Below are positions 1 to 6,618 of a stretch of DNA of 12,331 bases, piece by piece (position 1 is the stretch's first letter; every line of letters begins with the position of its first letter). The translations under genes and the position numbers were made by a program. This stretch comes from an uncultured Clostridia bacterium (lineage in GTDB: Bacteria; Bacillota; Clostridia; Christensenellales; UBA1242), in the NCBI GenBank assembly GCA_934771675.1, contig CAKVMF010000015.1, forward strand, positions 1 through 12,331, read 5' to 3'. Below the pieces are notes generated by a model that saw nothing but the letters and a program-made list of their open reading frames with translations, was not told where the DNA came from and made no database searches.

Positions 1-1651
1 TATTGCATCAATTGGTGCGTTTGCTATTGGAGAGTTTGTTGAAGCAATTTCAGTTATGTTGCTTTACAGCATTGGTTCGATTTTGGAAGATGCTGCGGTT
101 TCAAAATCTCGAAAAACAATAAAGTCGTTGCTTGAAATAAAGCAGCCTTATGCAAATTTAATTGTTGGTGATGAAGAACAAAAGGTTTCACTTGGTGAAG
201 TTTCAGTTGATGATCTTATTCGAGTAAAACCTGGGGAAAGAATCCCACTTGATGGTATTGTTCAAGACGGTGTGTCTTATTTGAATATGTCAGCGCTTAC
301 CGGTGAAACAAAAGAAAAGATTGTTCAAGTTGGCGATGAGGTTTTGTCTGGAAGTGTGAATGGTTCAAGTGTTCTTACAATAAAGGTAACAAAACTTGAA
401 GAAGACAGCACTGTTTCAAAGATTATCAATATGGTTGAAAAAGCAACAGAAGGAAAGGCAAAGTCTGAAAAATTCATTTCAAAATTTTCAAGATATTATA
501 CGCCAATAGTTATTGTGCTTGCCGTCATCATTATGTTTATTCCACCAATATTTAGTGGATATAGAAATTTCACACAGTATGCTTATAGGGCTCTTTGCTT
601 TTTGGTTGTTTCATGCCCATGTGCACTTGTTATTTCAGTTCCGCTCACATATTTTGCAGGAATTGGATCATTTGCAAAAAATGGTATTATGATAAAAGGT
701 GCTAGTTTTATTGAAGCATTATCAAAAACAAACGCTGTTATTTTTGATAAGACCGGAACGTTAACAAAAGGCAATTTTGAAGTTTCTGAAATCGTTGCAC
801 TTGGCGAGCATACCGAAGATGAAATTTTGGAAATTGCGGCATATGCAGAGAGTTTTTCAAATCATTCAATTGCAAAGTCAATTGTTAAAACTTATGAAGA
901 GAAAAACAATGACAAGGTGATAAATAGTGCATGGATTGATGGCTATGAAGAAATTGCTGGTATGGGTGTTAAGGCTGGAATATTTATGCAGGACACACTT
1001 GTTGGAAATTCAAAACTTTTAAAAACAAATGGCATTGAGTTTATTGAACAAAACAAAGCTGGAACAATTGTTTATGTTGCAATTGGTGGTGAACTTGCTG
1101 GATATATTGTGATTGTCGATGAACTTAAAGATGATGCGGCAATTGCTATCAAAAAATTAAAAGAAACAGGAATTTCAGATATTTCGCTTTCAACAGGAGA
1201 TGAAGATTCTGTTGCAAAGGCAATTTCTGGGAAATTAGGTATAAAAAATTGTTATTCTGGGTTGCTTCCTGAAGATAAAGTGTTTATAATTACAGATAAG
1301 GTTCAAGAAGGAAAGACTGTTGCATTTGTTGGTGACGGCATAAATGATGCTCCATCTCTTGCTAATGCAAATGTTGGAATTGCTATGGGTGGACTTGGAA
1401 GTGATGTTGCTGTTGAAGCATCAGATGTTATTTTGATGACAGATGAACCAAGCAAAGTTGCAACTGCTATCAAAAAAGCAAAGAAAACTCACCGCATTGT
1501 TCTTGAAAATATCTTTGGTTCAATTGGAATTAAGATTGCGATTCTTGCACTTATTGCTTTTGGATTTTCAGGTATGTGGCTTGCAGTGTTTGCCGATGTT
1601 GGTGTAAACCTGATTGCTGTGTTAAATAGTTTGAGAGCGTTGCTCAAATAG
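1..1651 (+). CDS. Heavy-metal (Zn/Cd/Pb-type) P1B-ATPase, 5' end missing
   Basis: This is a membrane pump that exports soft divalent metal ions (Zn/Cd/Pb) at the cost of ATP; cadA/zntA family. The frame is open from base 2, and the residues before the first ATG at 56 (GAFAIGEFVEA) are typical of this family, so ATG 56 is not the start and the N-terminal metal-binding part lies outside the window. Visible in order: the membrane helix before the actuator, the actuator TGE motif (nt 298-306), a helix pair with the ion-binding CPC motif (nt 614-622), the phosphorylated Asp in DKTGTLTKG (Asp codon 746-748), the nucleotide-binding domain, the hinge GDGINDAP (1331-1354), and two final helices carrying the Lys and the DxG (FADVG) expected in the Zn subgroup. 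The usual His-Pro of the nucleotide domain reads His-Ser (SNHSIAKSI, 857-883). The argS RBS overlaps its stop codon, so the genes are probably co-transcribed. The exact metal cannot be read from sequence. Confidence 0.95.
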   Translation, partial: IASIGAFAIGEFVEAISVMLLYSIGSILEDAAVSKSRKTIKSLLEIKQPYANLIVGDEEQKVSLGEVSVDDLIRVKPGERIPLDGIVQDGVSYLNMSALTGETKEKIVQVGDEVLSGSVNGSSVLTIKVTKLEEDSTVSKIINMVEKATEGKAKSEKFISKFSRYYTPIVIVLAVIIMFIPPIFSGYRNFTQYAYRALCFLVVSCPCALVISVPLTYFAGIGSFAKNGIMIKGASFIEALSKTNAVIFDKTGTLTKGNFEVSEIVALGEHTEDEILEIAAYAESFSNHSIAKSIVKTYEEKNNDKVINSAWIDGYEEIAGMGVKAGIFMQDTLVGNSKLLKTNGIEFIEQNKAGTIVYVAIGGELAGYIVIVDELKDDAAIAIKKLKETGISDISLSTGDEDSVAKAISGKLGIKNCYSGLLPEDKVFIITDKVQEGKTVAFVGDGINDAPSLANANVGIAMGGLGSDVAVEASDVILMTDEPSKVATAIKKAKKTHRIVLENIFGSIGIKIAILALIAFGFSGMWLAVFADVGVNLIAVLNSLRALLK

Positions 1652-1660
1652 GAGAAATAT

Positions 1661-3445
1661 ATGAATATTAAAAATATGTTAACCAAAGCACTTGAAGAAG
1701 CGTTTTTGCATTTGAATTATGACCTTGATGATTTGACAGTTTCATATTCAACAAGACCAGAGTTTGACTTTACATCAAATTCAGCATTTTCTATTGCAAA
1801 GAAAGCTCATTCAAATCCAGAAGTTGTTGCTAATTCAATCATGGCAAACTTGAGTCAAGATATAGCTGACGTTTCATTTGCAAGACCTGGTTTTATTAAC
1901 TTTAAAATTAAAGACGAGTTTTTGTCTAAATATTTAAATGAAGCACTTTCAGATGATAGACTTGGTCTTGAAAAAGTTGCAAATCCAATAAAGGTTGTTA
2001 TGGATTACGGTGGTGCAAATGTTGCAAAGGAACTTCATATTGGTCACTTGCGTTCACCGGTTATTGGTGAAAGCTTAGCAAGACTTTACAAAATTTTGGG
2101 AAATGAAGTTATAACCGACACACATCTTGGAGATTGGGGACTTCAGATGGGATTGACAATTGCGCAGCTTCAAGATGACGGCTACGTTGATGGCTATTTT
2201 GATAAAAGCAAAGAAAACAAAAAAATAACTCTTGACACTCTCAATGAAGAATATCCAAAGGCTTCACTCAGAAAAAACACCGATGAAGCATTCAAAGCAA
2301 AAGCTGAAACTTACACAAAATATGTGCAAGACCAAAAAGAACCATATTGGTCAATTTATCAAAACATAAGAGAAATTTCTGTTGATAGAATTAAACTTAA
2401 TTATGGTAAGCTTAATTGTTACTTTGATTATTGGTATGGTGAAAGCACATCAGCAAAATATGTTGATGAAGTTGTTAAGATGTTTGTTGACAAAGGTTTA
2501 ACAAAGGAATATCAAGGTGCGATCATTGTTGATGTTGCTAGAGTTGGCGAAAATATTCCTATTGAAAAGAAAAATCCAGATGACCCACAACTTTACAAAA
2601 ATCCGATGCCACCAGTTTACTTAAAAAAGAGTAATGGGGCTGATGTTTATGACACAACAGATATTGCAACAATTTATCAAAGAAATATAGATTTCAATCC
2701 TGACAAAATCATTTATGTTGTTGACAAGCGTCAATTTTTGCATTTTGAACATTGCTTTAGAGCAGTTAAAATGGCTGGAATTTCAAGCGAAAATCAACAA
2801 CTTGAATTTGTAGGTTTTGGAACAATCAATGGTTCAGATGGAAAACCTTTCAAAACTAGATCAGGTGAAACCATTAAACTTGAAGATATCATCAACTTAA
2901 TCACAGCTGGTGCACAAAAGAAACTTACTGAAAATGGACTTGGCGAAAATCCAGAACTTGCTTTGAAGATTGGTGTTGCTGCAATGAAGTTTGGTGATTT
3001 GTCAAACTACCCAACAAAAGACTATATTTTTGATATTGATAAATTTTCATCATTTGAAGGAAAGACTGGTCCATATATTCAATATACTGGTGCAAGAATC
3101 AATTCGTTGCTTTCAAAGGCAGGAATGGACAGTGAAAAAAAAGTCTATTTGGATTCAATGAATCTTATTGATGTTTCAAGTGAATCACAAAGAAACATTG
3201 CACTTGCATTTATGAAACTTCAAGATAGCTACATGCTTTCATATAAAGATAATTCGCTCAGCCCACTTTGCACAGAACTTTATAATTTTGCTTCAAGTTT
3301 TTCAAAATTTTATAATGATACAAGAATTTTGACTGAAGCTGATGAACAAAAGAAAAATTCATACCTTGCACTTTGCAGTTTGGTTTTGAAAGCAATCAAG
3401 CAAGCATCAAGTGTTCTTGCTTTTGATATTCCTGAAAAAATGTAG
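1661..3445 (+). CDS. argS: Arginyl-tRNA synthetase
   Basis: Class I synthetase that attaches arginine to tRNA-Arg in the cytoplasm. At 594 residues it is full length for the family. It has an N-terminal Add-1-type domain (about residues 1-90), the HIGH motif at residues 126-129 in the context NVAKELHIGHLRS, and the ArgRS-typical segment DGKPFKTRSGE (residues 393-403) that stands in for KMSKS. The conserved QYTGARINSLL stretch follows. The C-terminal DALR-type anticodon-binding helical domain ends with a typical LYNFASSFSKFYND segment. The start is chosen because GGAG at 1651-1654, overlapping the TAG stop of the upstream ATPase gene, is well spaced from ATG 1661. queH follows after only 7 bases. 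No separate promoter is apparent, so it is probably transcribed with the ATPase and queH. Confidence 0.97.
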   Translation: MNIKNMLTKALEEAFLHLNYDLDDLTVSYSTRPEFDFTSNSAFSIAKKAHSNPEVVANSIMANLSQDIADVSFARPGFINFKIKDEFLSKYLNEALSDDRLGLEKVANPIKVVMDYGGANVAKELHIGHLRSPVIGESLARLYKILGNEVITDTHLGDWGLQMGLTIAQLQDDGYVDGYFDKSKENKKITLDTLNEEYPKASLRKNTDEAFKAKAETYTKYVQDQKEPYWSIYQNIREISVDRIKLNYGKLNCYFDYWYGESTSAKYVDEVVKMFVDKGLTKEYQGAIIVDVARVGENIPIEKKNPDDPQLYKNPMPPVYLKKSNGADVYDTTDIATIYQRNIDFNPDKIIYVVDKRQFLHFEHCFRAVKMAGISSENQQLEFVGFGTINGSDGKPFKTRSGETIKLEDIINLITAGAQKKLTENGLGENPELALKIGVAAMKFGDLSNYPTKDYIFDIDKFSSFEGKTGPYIQYTGARINSLLSKAGMDSEKKVYLDSMNLIDVSSESQRNIALAFMKLQDSYMLSYKDNSLSPLCTELYNFASSFSKFYNDTRILTEADEQKKNSYLALCSLVLKAIKQASSVLAFDIPEKM

Positions 3446-3452
3446 GTGAAAA

Positions 3453-4031
3453 ATGGAAAAACAAAAGTTACTTCTTCATTCGTGCTGTGCACCTTGTTCA
3501 ACGGCTGTTATTGAAAGATTGATTTCAGACTATGATATAACAATACTTTACTACAATCCAAACATATACCCTGAGCAAGAGTATTTAAAACGAAAAAATG
3601 AAGAAATAAGATATATTAAAATTTTTAATAAAAAAAATTCAAATAGCAATGTAAAGATGCTTGATTGTGATTATGAAAGTGAAAAGTTTTATGAAGCAGT
3701 AAAAGGTCTTGAAGATGAAAAAGAAGGCGGGGCGAGATGTCCAGTTTGTTTTAAACTCAGGCTTCAAAAAACAGCCGAACTTGCAAAACAAAATGGCTAT
3801 GATATTTTTGGAACAACTCTAACCGTGAGTCCACATAAAAATGCCGAACTCATAAACCAAATTGGGCAGAGCATTGAAAACAATCTTGAAATAAAATTTT
3901 TGCAATCAAACTTCAAAAAACAAGACGGCTACAAACGTAGCATTGAGTTATCAAAAGAAAACAATCTGTATAGACAAAATTATTGTGGATGCGAGTTTGC
4001 ACTTCGAAAACAGTTAGAATCAAAAAATTAG
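3453..4031 (+). CDS. queH: Epoxyqueuosine reductase QueH
   Basis: QueH (formerly DUF208) performs the last step of queuosine synthesis, reducing epoxyqueuosine to queuosine at the wobble position of GUN-anticodon tRNAs. It is the non-cobalamin alternative to QueG. The 192-residue protein has the family's cysteine pattern: CCAPC (C11, C12, C15), CPVC (C96, C99) and YCGC (C178, C180). It also has the conserved stretch GTTLTVSPHKN (residues 120-130). These cysteines are known in the family to hold the iron-sulfur and iron site. The start ATG lies behind an AGGTG-type RBS that overlaps the argS end, so it appears to be the last gene of the ATPase-argS-queH transcript. No other queuosine gene is in the window, so whether the host makes or salvages the precursor is unknown. 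Confidence 0.93.
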   Translation: MEKQKLLLHSCCAPCSTAVIERLISDYDITILYYNPNIYPEQEYLKRKNEEIRYIKIFNKKNSNSNVKMLDCDYESEKFYEAVKGLEDEKEGGARCPVCFKLRLQKTAELAKQNGYDIFGTTLTVSPHKNAELINQIGQSIENNLEIKFLQSNFKKQDGYKRSIELSKENNLYRQNYCGCEFALRKQLESKN

Positions 4032-4048
4032 AAAATCGCAAAAAATAG

Positions 4049-4078
4049 AAAAATGATAGGAAAAACCTATCATTTTTT
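4049..4078. terminator. Bidirectional intrinsic terminator between queH and cmk
   Basis: A 12-bp perfect stem (4049-4060 with 4066-4077) encloses an AAAAA loop. It has a T run on the right side and an A run on the left, so it can terminate queH on + and the converging cmk on -. Core arms are ATGATAGG and CCTATCAT. Confidence 0.9.
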
Positions 4079-4106
4079 GTTGTTTTATTAAAAATTTTGT
4101 AAATTC

Positions 4107-4817
4107 TTAGTATTCAAATGTAATTCCTTTTTCTTGCAGAAATTCTTTTGTTACAATTTCACGGCGGAGCATTTCTTTGTAAATCTCGTTCAAACTTTCA
4201 TCAATGGTGAGTATTGTTGTGTCAAGCAAAAATGCGTTTTCACACATAACAAGTGGGCTGATTTCACGGTGCATATCAAGGTAGTCACGTTCTTTTAAAT
4301 CAGCAACAACTTTTTCAAGTGAAATTTTTTCACCGAGTTTTTCATAGTCAGCCATTCTGCGTTTTGCTCTTGTTTCAACTTTGCAATCAACAAAGATTTT
4401 GAAATCTGCGTCAGGGAAAATTACTGAACCGATATCTCTTCCTTCCATAACAATATTTTCATTATGGAGTTTTGTGTCCTGTTGAAGTTTGCGAACAAAT
4501 TCACGTATATATGGTTTTGAAGCTATTTTTGCAACAAAGTTGCTAACTTCTTCTGTATATAAACTGTCAGTTACGTTCATTCCATCAACAATCATGACAT
4601 TTTTTGAACCATCATATTTGTAAACAATATCTGTGTTGTTTGCCAAAAATTGAAGTTTGTCATCGTCTGTTTCTTTGATTTTTAAATTTAAAGTTTTTAC
4701 GGTAATTGCTCTATAAAGTGCACCTGCGCTAAAAAATCCAAATCCTAAAGTTGCGGCAAGTTTTTTTGCTATTGTGCTTTTTCCAGAACCTGAAGTTCCA
4801 TCTATTGCAATAATCAT
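4107..4817 (-). CDS. cmk: Cytidylate kinase
   Basis: Cmk phosphorylates CMP/dCMP with ATP to the diphosphate in pyrimidine nucleotide salvage and RNA turnover. The 236-residue protein has the P-loop GTSGSGKS (residues 7-14), the nucleotide-binding GRDIGSVIFPDAD (126-138), the VETRAKRR lid region (147-154), and ERDYLDMHREISPL (176-189) with the expected Arg and Asp residues. An AAGGAG RBS (minus strand, around 4825-4830) precedes the ATG. One oddity: the usual D-S/T-G-A-x-Y-R motif that contacts CMP reads S-A-G-A-L-Y-R (30-36), so the conserved Asp and the CMP-contacting Ser (Ser36 of the E. coli enzyme) are Ser and Ala. The rest of the active site is intact, so I still call it cmk. It is transcribed alone toward queH. 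Confidence 0.93.
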   Translation of the reverse strand: MIIAIDGTSGSGKSTIAKKLAATLGFGFFSAGALYRAITVKTLNLKIKETDDDKLQFLANNTDIVYKYDGSKNVMIVDGMNVTDSLYTEEVSNFVAKIASKPYIREFVRKLQQDTKLHNENIVMEGRDIGSVIFPDADFKIFVDCKVETRAKRRMADYEKLGEKISLEKVVADLKERDYLDMHREISPLVMCENAFLLDTTILTIDESLNEIYKEMLRREIVTKEFLQEKGITFEY

Positions 4818-4847
4818 AAATAGCTCCTTATTTTTTATAGTTATATA

Positions 4848-4876
4848 TATAATATAATAATTTGAAAAATCTTCAA
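4848..4876 (-). promoter_or_regulatory. Possible cmk promoter
   Basis: On the minus strand, TTGAAG (4876-4871) and ATTATA (4853-4848) are 17 bp apart, upstream of the cmk RBS. The region is a long run of alternating A/T, so several other -10 placements are equally possible. Confidence 0.35.
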
Positions 4877-4894
4877 AATAAAAAAATGATTTAT

Positions 4895-4923
4895 TTGCAA
4901 CTTTTTTTAAATTAATATATTAT
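4895..4923 (+). promoter_or_regulatory. Promoter of the Mrr-like gene, predicted leaderless start
   Basis: TTGCAA (4895-4900) and TATTAT (4918-4923) are separated by exactly 17 bp. The -10 ends six bases before ATG 4930, so the expected first transcribed base falls on or within a base of the A of the ATG. There is no purine-rich RBS between the -10 and the start. Confidence 0.6.
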
Positions 4924-4929
4924 TTTGTT

Positions 4930-5535
4930 ATGAACGATAAAAATAGAATTAATAATCATGGGGGAATTGTTACAATAATTAGAGTTTTGTTAATTATTGT
5001 TCTTTTGCCGGTGGTTATTGTTTATTGTATTGCAAGTGGAATAAAAAAGTTAAAAGCCAAAAAACTTGCAAAAGAAAAAATTAAGATTTTTAATATTAGT
5101 CAGGTAGATTCAATGACTGGCATTGAGTTTGAATGTCTGCTCAAAGACCTTTTTGAAAAACAAGGTTACACGGCATCTCTGACGAGTTCTAGTGGGGATT
5201 ATGGCGCAGACCTTGTGTGTGAAAAAAATGGCAAAACATTGATTGTTCAATCAAAAAGATATTCTGGAACGGTTGGACCAAAGGCAATTCAAGAAATTAT
5301 TGGTGCAAAAAATCATTACAGGGCAAGTGACGCAATGGTTGTAACAAACAGCTACTTTTCAAAAGAAGCATCAATTTTGGCAGCTGAAAATGATGTTAAA
5401 CTTGTTGATAGAGATGTTTTGAAAAACCTAATTTTAAAGTTTGATGTTTATTTTAATCGCACAAAATTTACATATTCATGCACAAAACCTGAAGAAATTT
5501 TGAAAATTGAAACAAGATATAAGTTTTGGATTTAA
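4930..5535 (+). CDS. Membrane-anchored Mrr-family restriction endonuclease-like protein
   Basis: A 201-residue protein with one N-terminal transmembrane helix (about residues 13-36, very rich in I/L/V) followed by a lysine-rich stretch (KKLKAKKLAKEK). By the positive-inside rule this places the rest in the cytoplasm. Residues about 60-168 form an Mrr_cat domain of the PD-(D/E)xK nuclease fold: MTGIEFE with Glu67, GDYGADL with Asp94, and VQSKR with Gln107 and Lys109. All the expected catalytic positions are present. Mrr family members cut DNA, often modified DNA; the target of this membrane-bound form is unknown. It stands alone: no methylase or specificity subunit is near. The ATG has no Shine-Dalgarno sequence. 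The next Met (62) would remove the membrane helix, so I keep ATG 4930. The family assignment is firm, the biological role is not. Confidence 0.85.
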   Translation: MNDKNRINNHGGIVTIIRVLLIIVLLPVVIVYCIASGIKKLKAKKLAKEKIKIFNISQVDSMTGIEFECLLKDLFEKQGYTASLTSSSGDYGADLVCEKNGKTLIVQSKRYSGTVGPKAIQEIIGAKNHYRASDAMVVTNSYFSKEASILAAENDVKLVDRDVLKNLILKFDVYFNRTKFTYSCTKPEEILKIETRYKFWI

Positions 5536-5608
5536 AAATTTTGTCTAACAATGAAAATTGAGAGTATTTTCCATAATGTTAGCATAAACTATTTTTGAGG
5601 AAAACTTA

Positions 5609-6343
5609 ATGTTTGAACTTTCAATTAGCACAACTATAGATAAACAAAAATACATTTCAGACCTTCATAAAAAATTGTTTTTAGAAGTTAAAAGAGATGG
5701 TGGAATAGCTATCAAGCAAAACTATCGCAAGCGAAGTTATTTTGCTCTTGCAGTTCCAGAAACAAAAAAAGAATATTACAAATCAAAACTTCTTGAGCAT
5801 ATAATTTTTATGATTATTGATGATTACAAGTTTAATTTTTTTAAAGAAAATTTAAATCTTGTGAAAACAGGGTTGATTGTTGAGCCATTTTTGAAAGCAA
5901 TTTCAATTTTTGATGCTGATATTGACAAGGATGTAATAAAAACTCAGGTTGATTTGTCAGGTGAAGTTTTGGTTGATAGTTTGTTTTATTTCAAGCTTCA
6001 AATGCTTTTACGTCGCTGGCAAAAAACAACGGATATAATAAATCAAAATCAGATTTTGGCGAGCAATTCATCAATGATTGAGGTCTTGAAATATTTGACT
6101 AGAATGTCAGACAATTTGGTGCTTTCAACCGAAATATATATTGGTAAAAGACAATTGAAAATAAATTCACTTTCAACTGCAAAGTGCTTTAAAAGAGATA
6201 ATGGTGGAAGTTCAAATTTTTTAACGGAGATTGTTCGGCTTAATCCTTCAAAAATCAAACTTAAAATTGGAACAAATGAAAATGATGAAGTGTTTGAAAT
6301 ATTGTCGCAAATTTTTGATGACAAAATCTATGTTTTGAGTTAA
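5609..6343 (+). CDS. Uncharacterised protein, possibly YtxC-like
   Basis: A 244-residue protein without obvious signal peptide or membrane helix. An N-terminal part mixes charged and hydrophobic segments (LLEHIIFMIIDDYKFNFF around 61-78). A middle segment reads GEVLVDSLFYFKLQMLLRRW, followed by SSMIEVLKYLTRM and the strand-like NLVLSTEIYI. This resembles my recollection of the YtxC sporulation family (a 'GFinFRL...Y...l' helix, then 'efI.LLkyFV', then a strand ending in 'vhv'). In Bacillus subtilis ytxC lies directly upstream of thrS, as this gene does. The assignment therefore rests on weak sequence pattern plus synteny. GAGG at 5597-5600 is a well-spaced RBS. A poor promoter (TTGTCT 5541-5546, TATTTT 5565-5570) may exist upstream. 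No terminator separates it from the thrS leader. It may simply be a lineage-specific protein. Confidence 0.75.
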   Translation: MFELSISTTIDKQKYISDLHKKLFLEVKRDGGIAIKQNYRKRSYFALAVPETKKEYYKSKLLEHIIFMIIDDYKFNFFKENLNLVKTGLIVEPFLKAISIFDADIDKDVIKTQVDLSGEVLVDSLFYFKLQMLLRRWQKTTDIINQNQILASNSSMIEVLKYLTRMSDNLVLSTEIYIGKRQLKINSLSTAKCFKRDNGGSSNFLTEIVRLNPSKIKLKIGTNENDEVFEILSQIFDDKIYVLS

Positions 6344-6348
6344 AACTA

Positions 6349-6376
6349 TTGACAAAATTTTGGCATAGTATATAAT
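6349..6376 (+). promoter_or_regulatory. thrS promoter
   Basis: A perfect TTGACA (6349-6354) and a perfect TATAAT (6371-6376) are 16 bp apart, just after the stop codon of the preceding gene. Transcription should start near 6383, at the beginning of the T-box leader. Confidence 0.9.
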
Positions 6377-6382
6377 ATTAGT

Positions 6383-6586
6383 TGTTACTTGCAGAACAAG
6401 TAGGTTGCAAAAACTGACCGAGAGAGAAGAAATCCTGGGCTGAAAGTTTCTTCGTTAAGTTTGCTGCTGAAACCACCTGCATTTTAAAAAACTAAATAAA
6501 ATCTAATGAGGTTGAATTTTTCAACGAAATAAGGTGGAACCACGATATTTGTCGTCCTTATGCTGCTTTTGCATAAGGATTTTTTT
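6383..6586 (+). promoter_or_regulatory. T-box riboswitch (tRNA-Thr) of thrS
   Basis: This leader senses uncharged tRNA-Thr and controls thrS by antitermination. Stem I closes with TGCAG/CTGCA (6390-6394 with 6477-6481). It carries the AGTA element on the 5' side of the specifier loop (around 6399-6402), the GAGAGAG region (6420-6426) and the GCTGAAAG distal part (6439-6446). GAA-ACC at 6469-6474 gives specifier ACC, a threonine codon read by anticodon GGU. Stem III is GTTGAA/TTCAAC (6511-6516 with 6520-6525). The T-box AAGGTGGAACCACG (6531-6544) forms an antiterminator: ATAAGG (6529-6534) with CCTTAT (6556-6561), ACGA (6542-6545) with TCGT (6552-6555), and a seven-base TGGAACC bulge. The bulge TGGA would pair with a tRNA ending UCCA, so a U discriminator is predicted. 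Only a weak all-AT hairpin could be stem II. Confidence 0.95.
6555..6586 (+). terminator. T-box-controlled terminator
   Basis: TCCTTATGC (6555-6563) pairs with GCATAAGGA (6571-6579), followed by seven T. Its left arm contains the CCTTAT needed by the antiterminator (6556-6561), so the two structures exclude each other. Confidence 0.95.
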
Positions 6587-6608
6587 ATGCTTTGGCAGGA
6601 ACTACTTT

Positions 6609-6615
6609 TGGAGGA
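6609..6615 (+). promoter_or_regulatory. RBS that fixes the thrS start
   Basis: TGGAGGA lies just upstream of ATG 6619. The in-frame TTG at 6592, which would add nine residues, has no RBS and lies just behind the terminator T run. Confidence 0.85.
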
Positions 6616-6618
6616 ATT

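Noticed and set aside
5545..5582. CTAACA ... TGTTAG inverted repeat before the YtxC-like gene
   Set aside because: The arms are only 6 bp with a 26-bp spacer, too weak in AT-rich sequence.
6592..6618. In-frame TTG as an earlier thrS start
   Set aside because: It has no RBS and lies just behind the T-box terminator. ATG 6619 has TGGAGGA in front and gives the usual ThrRS N-terminus.
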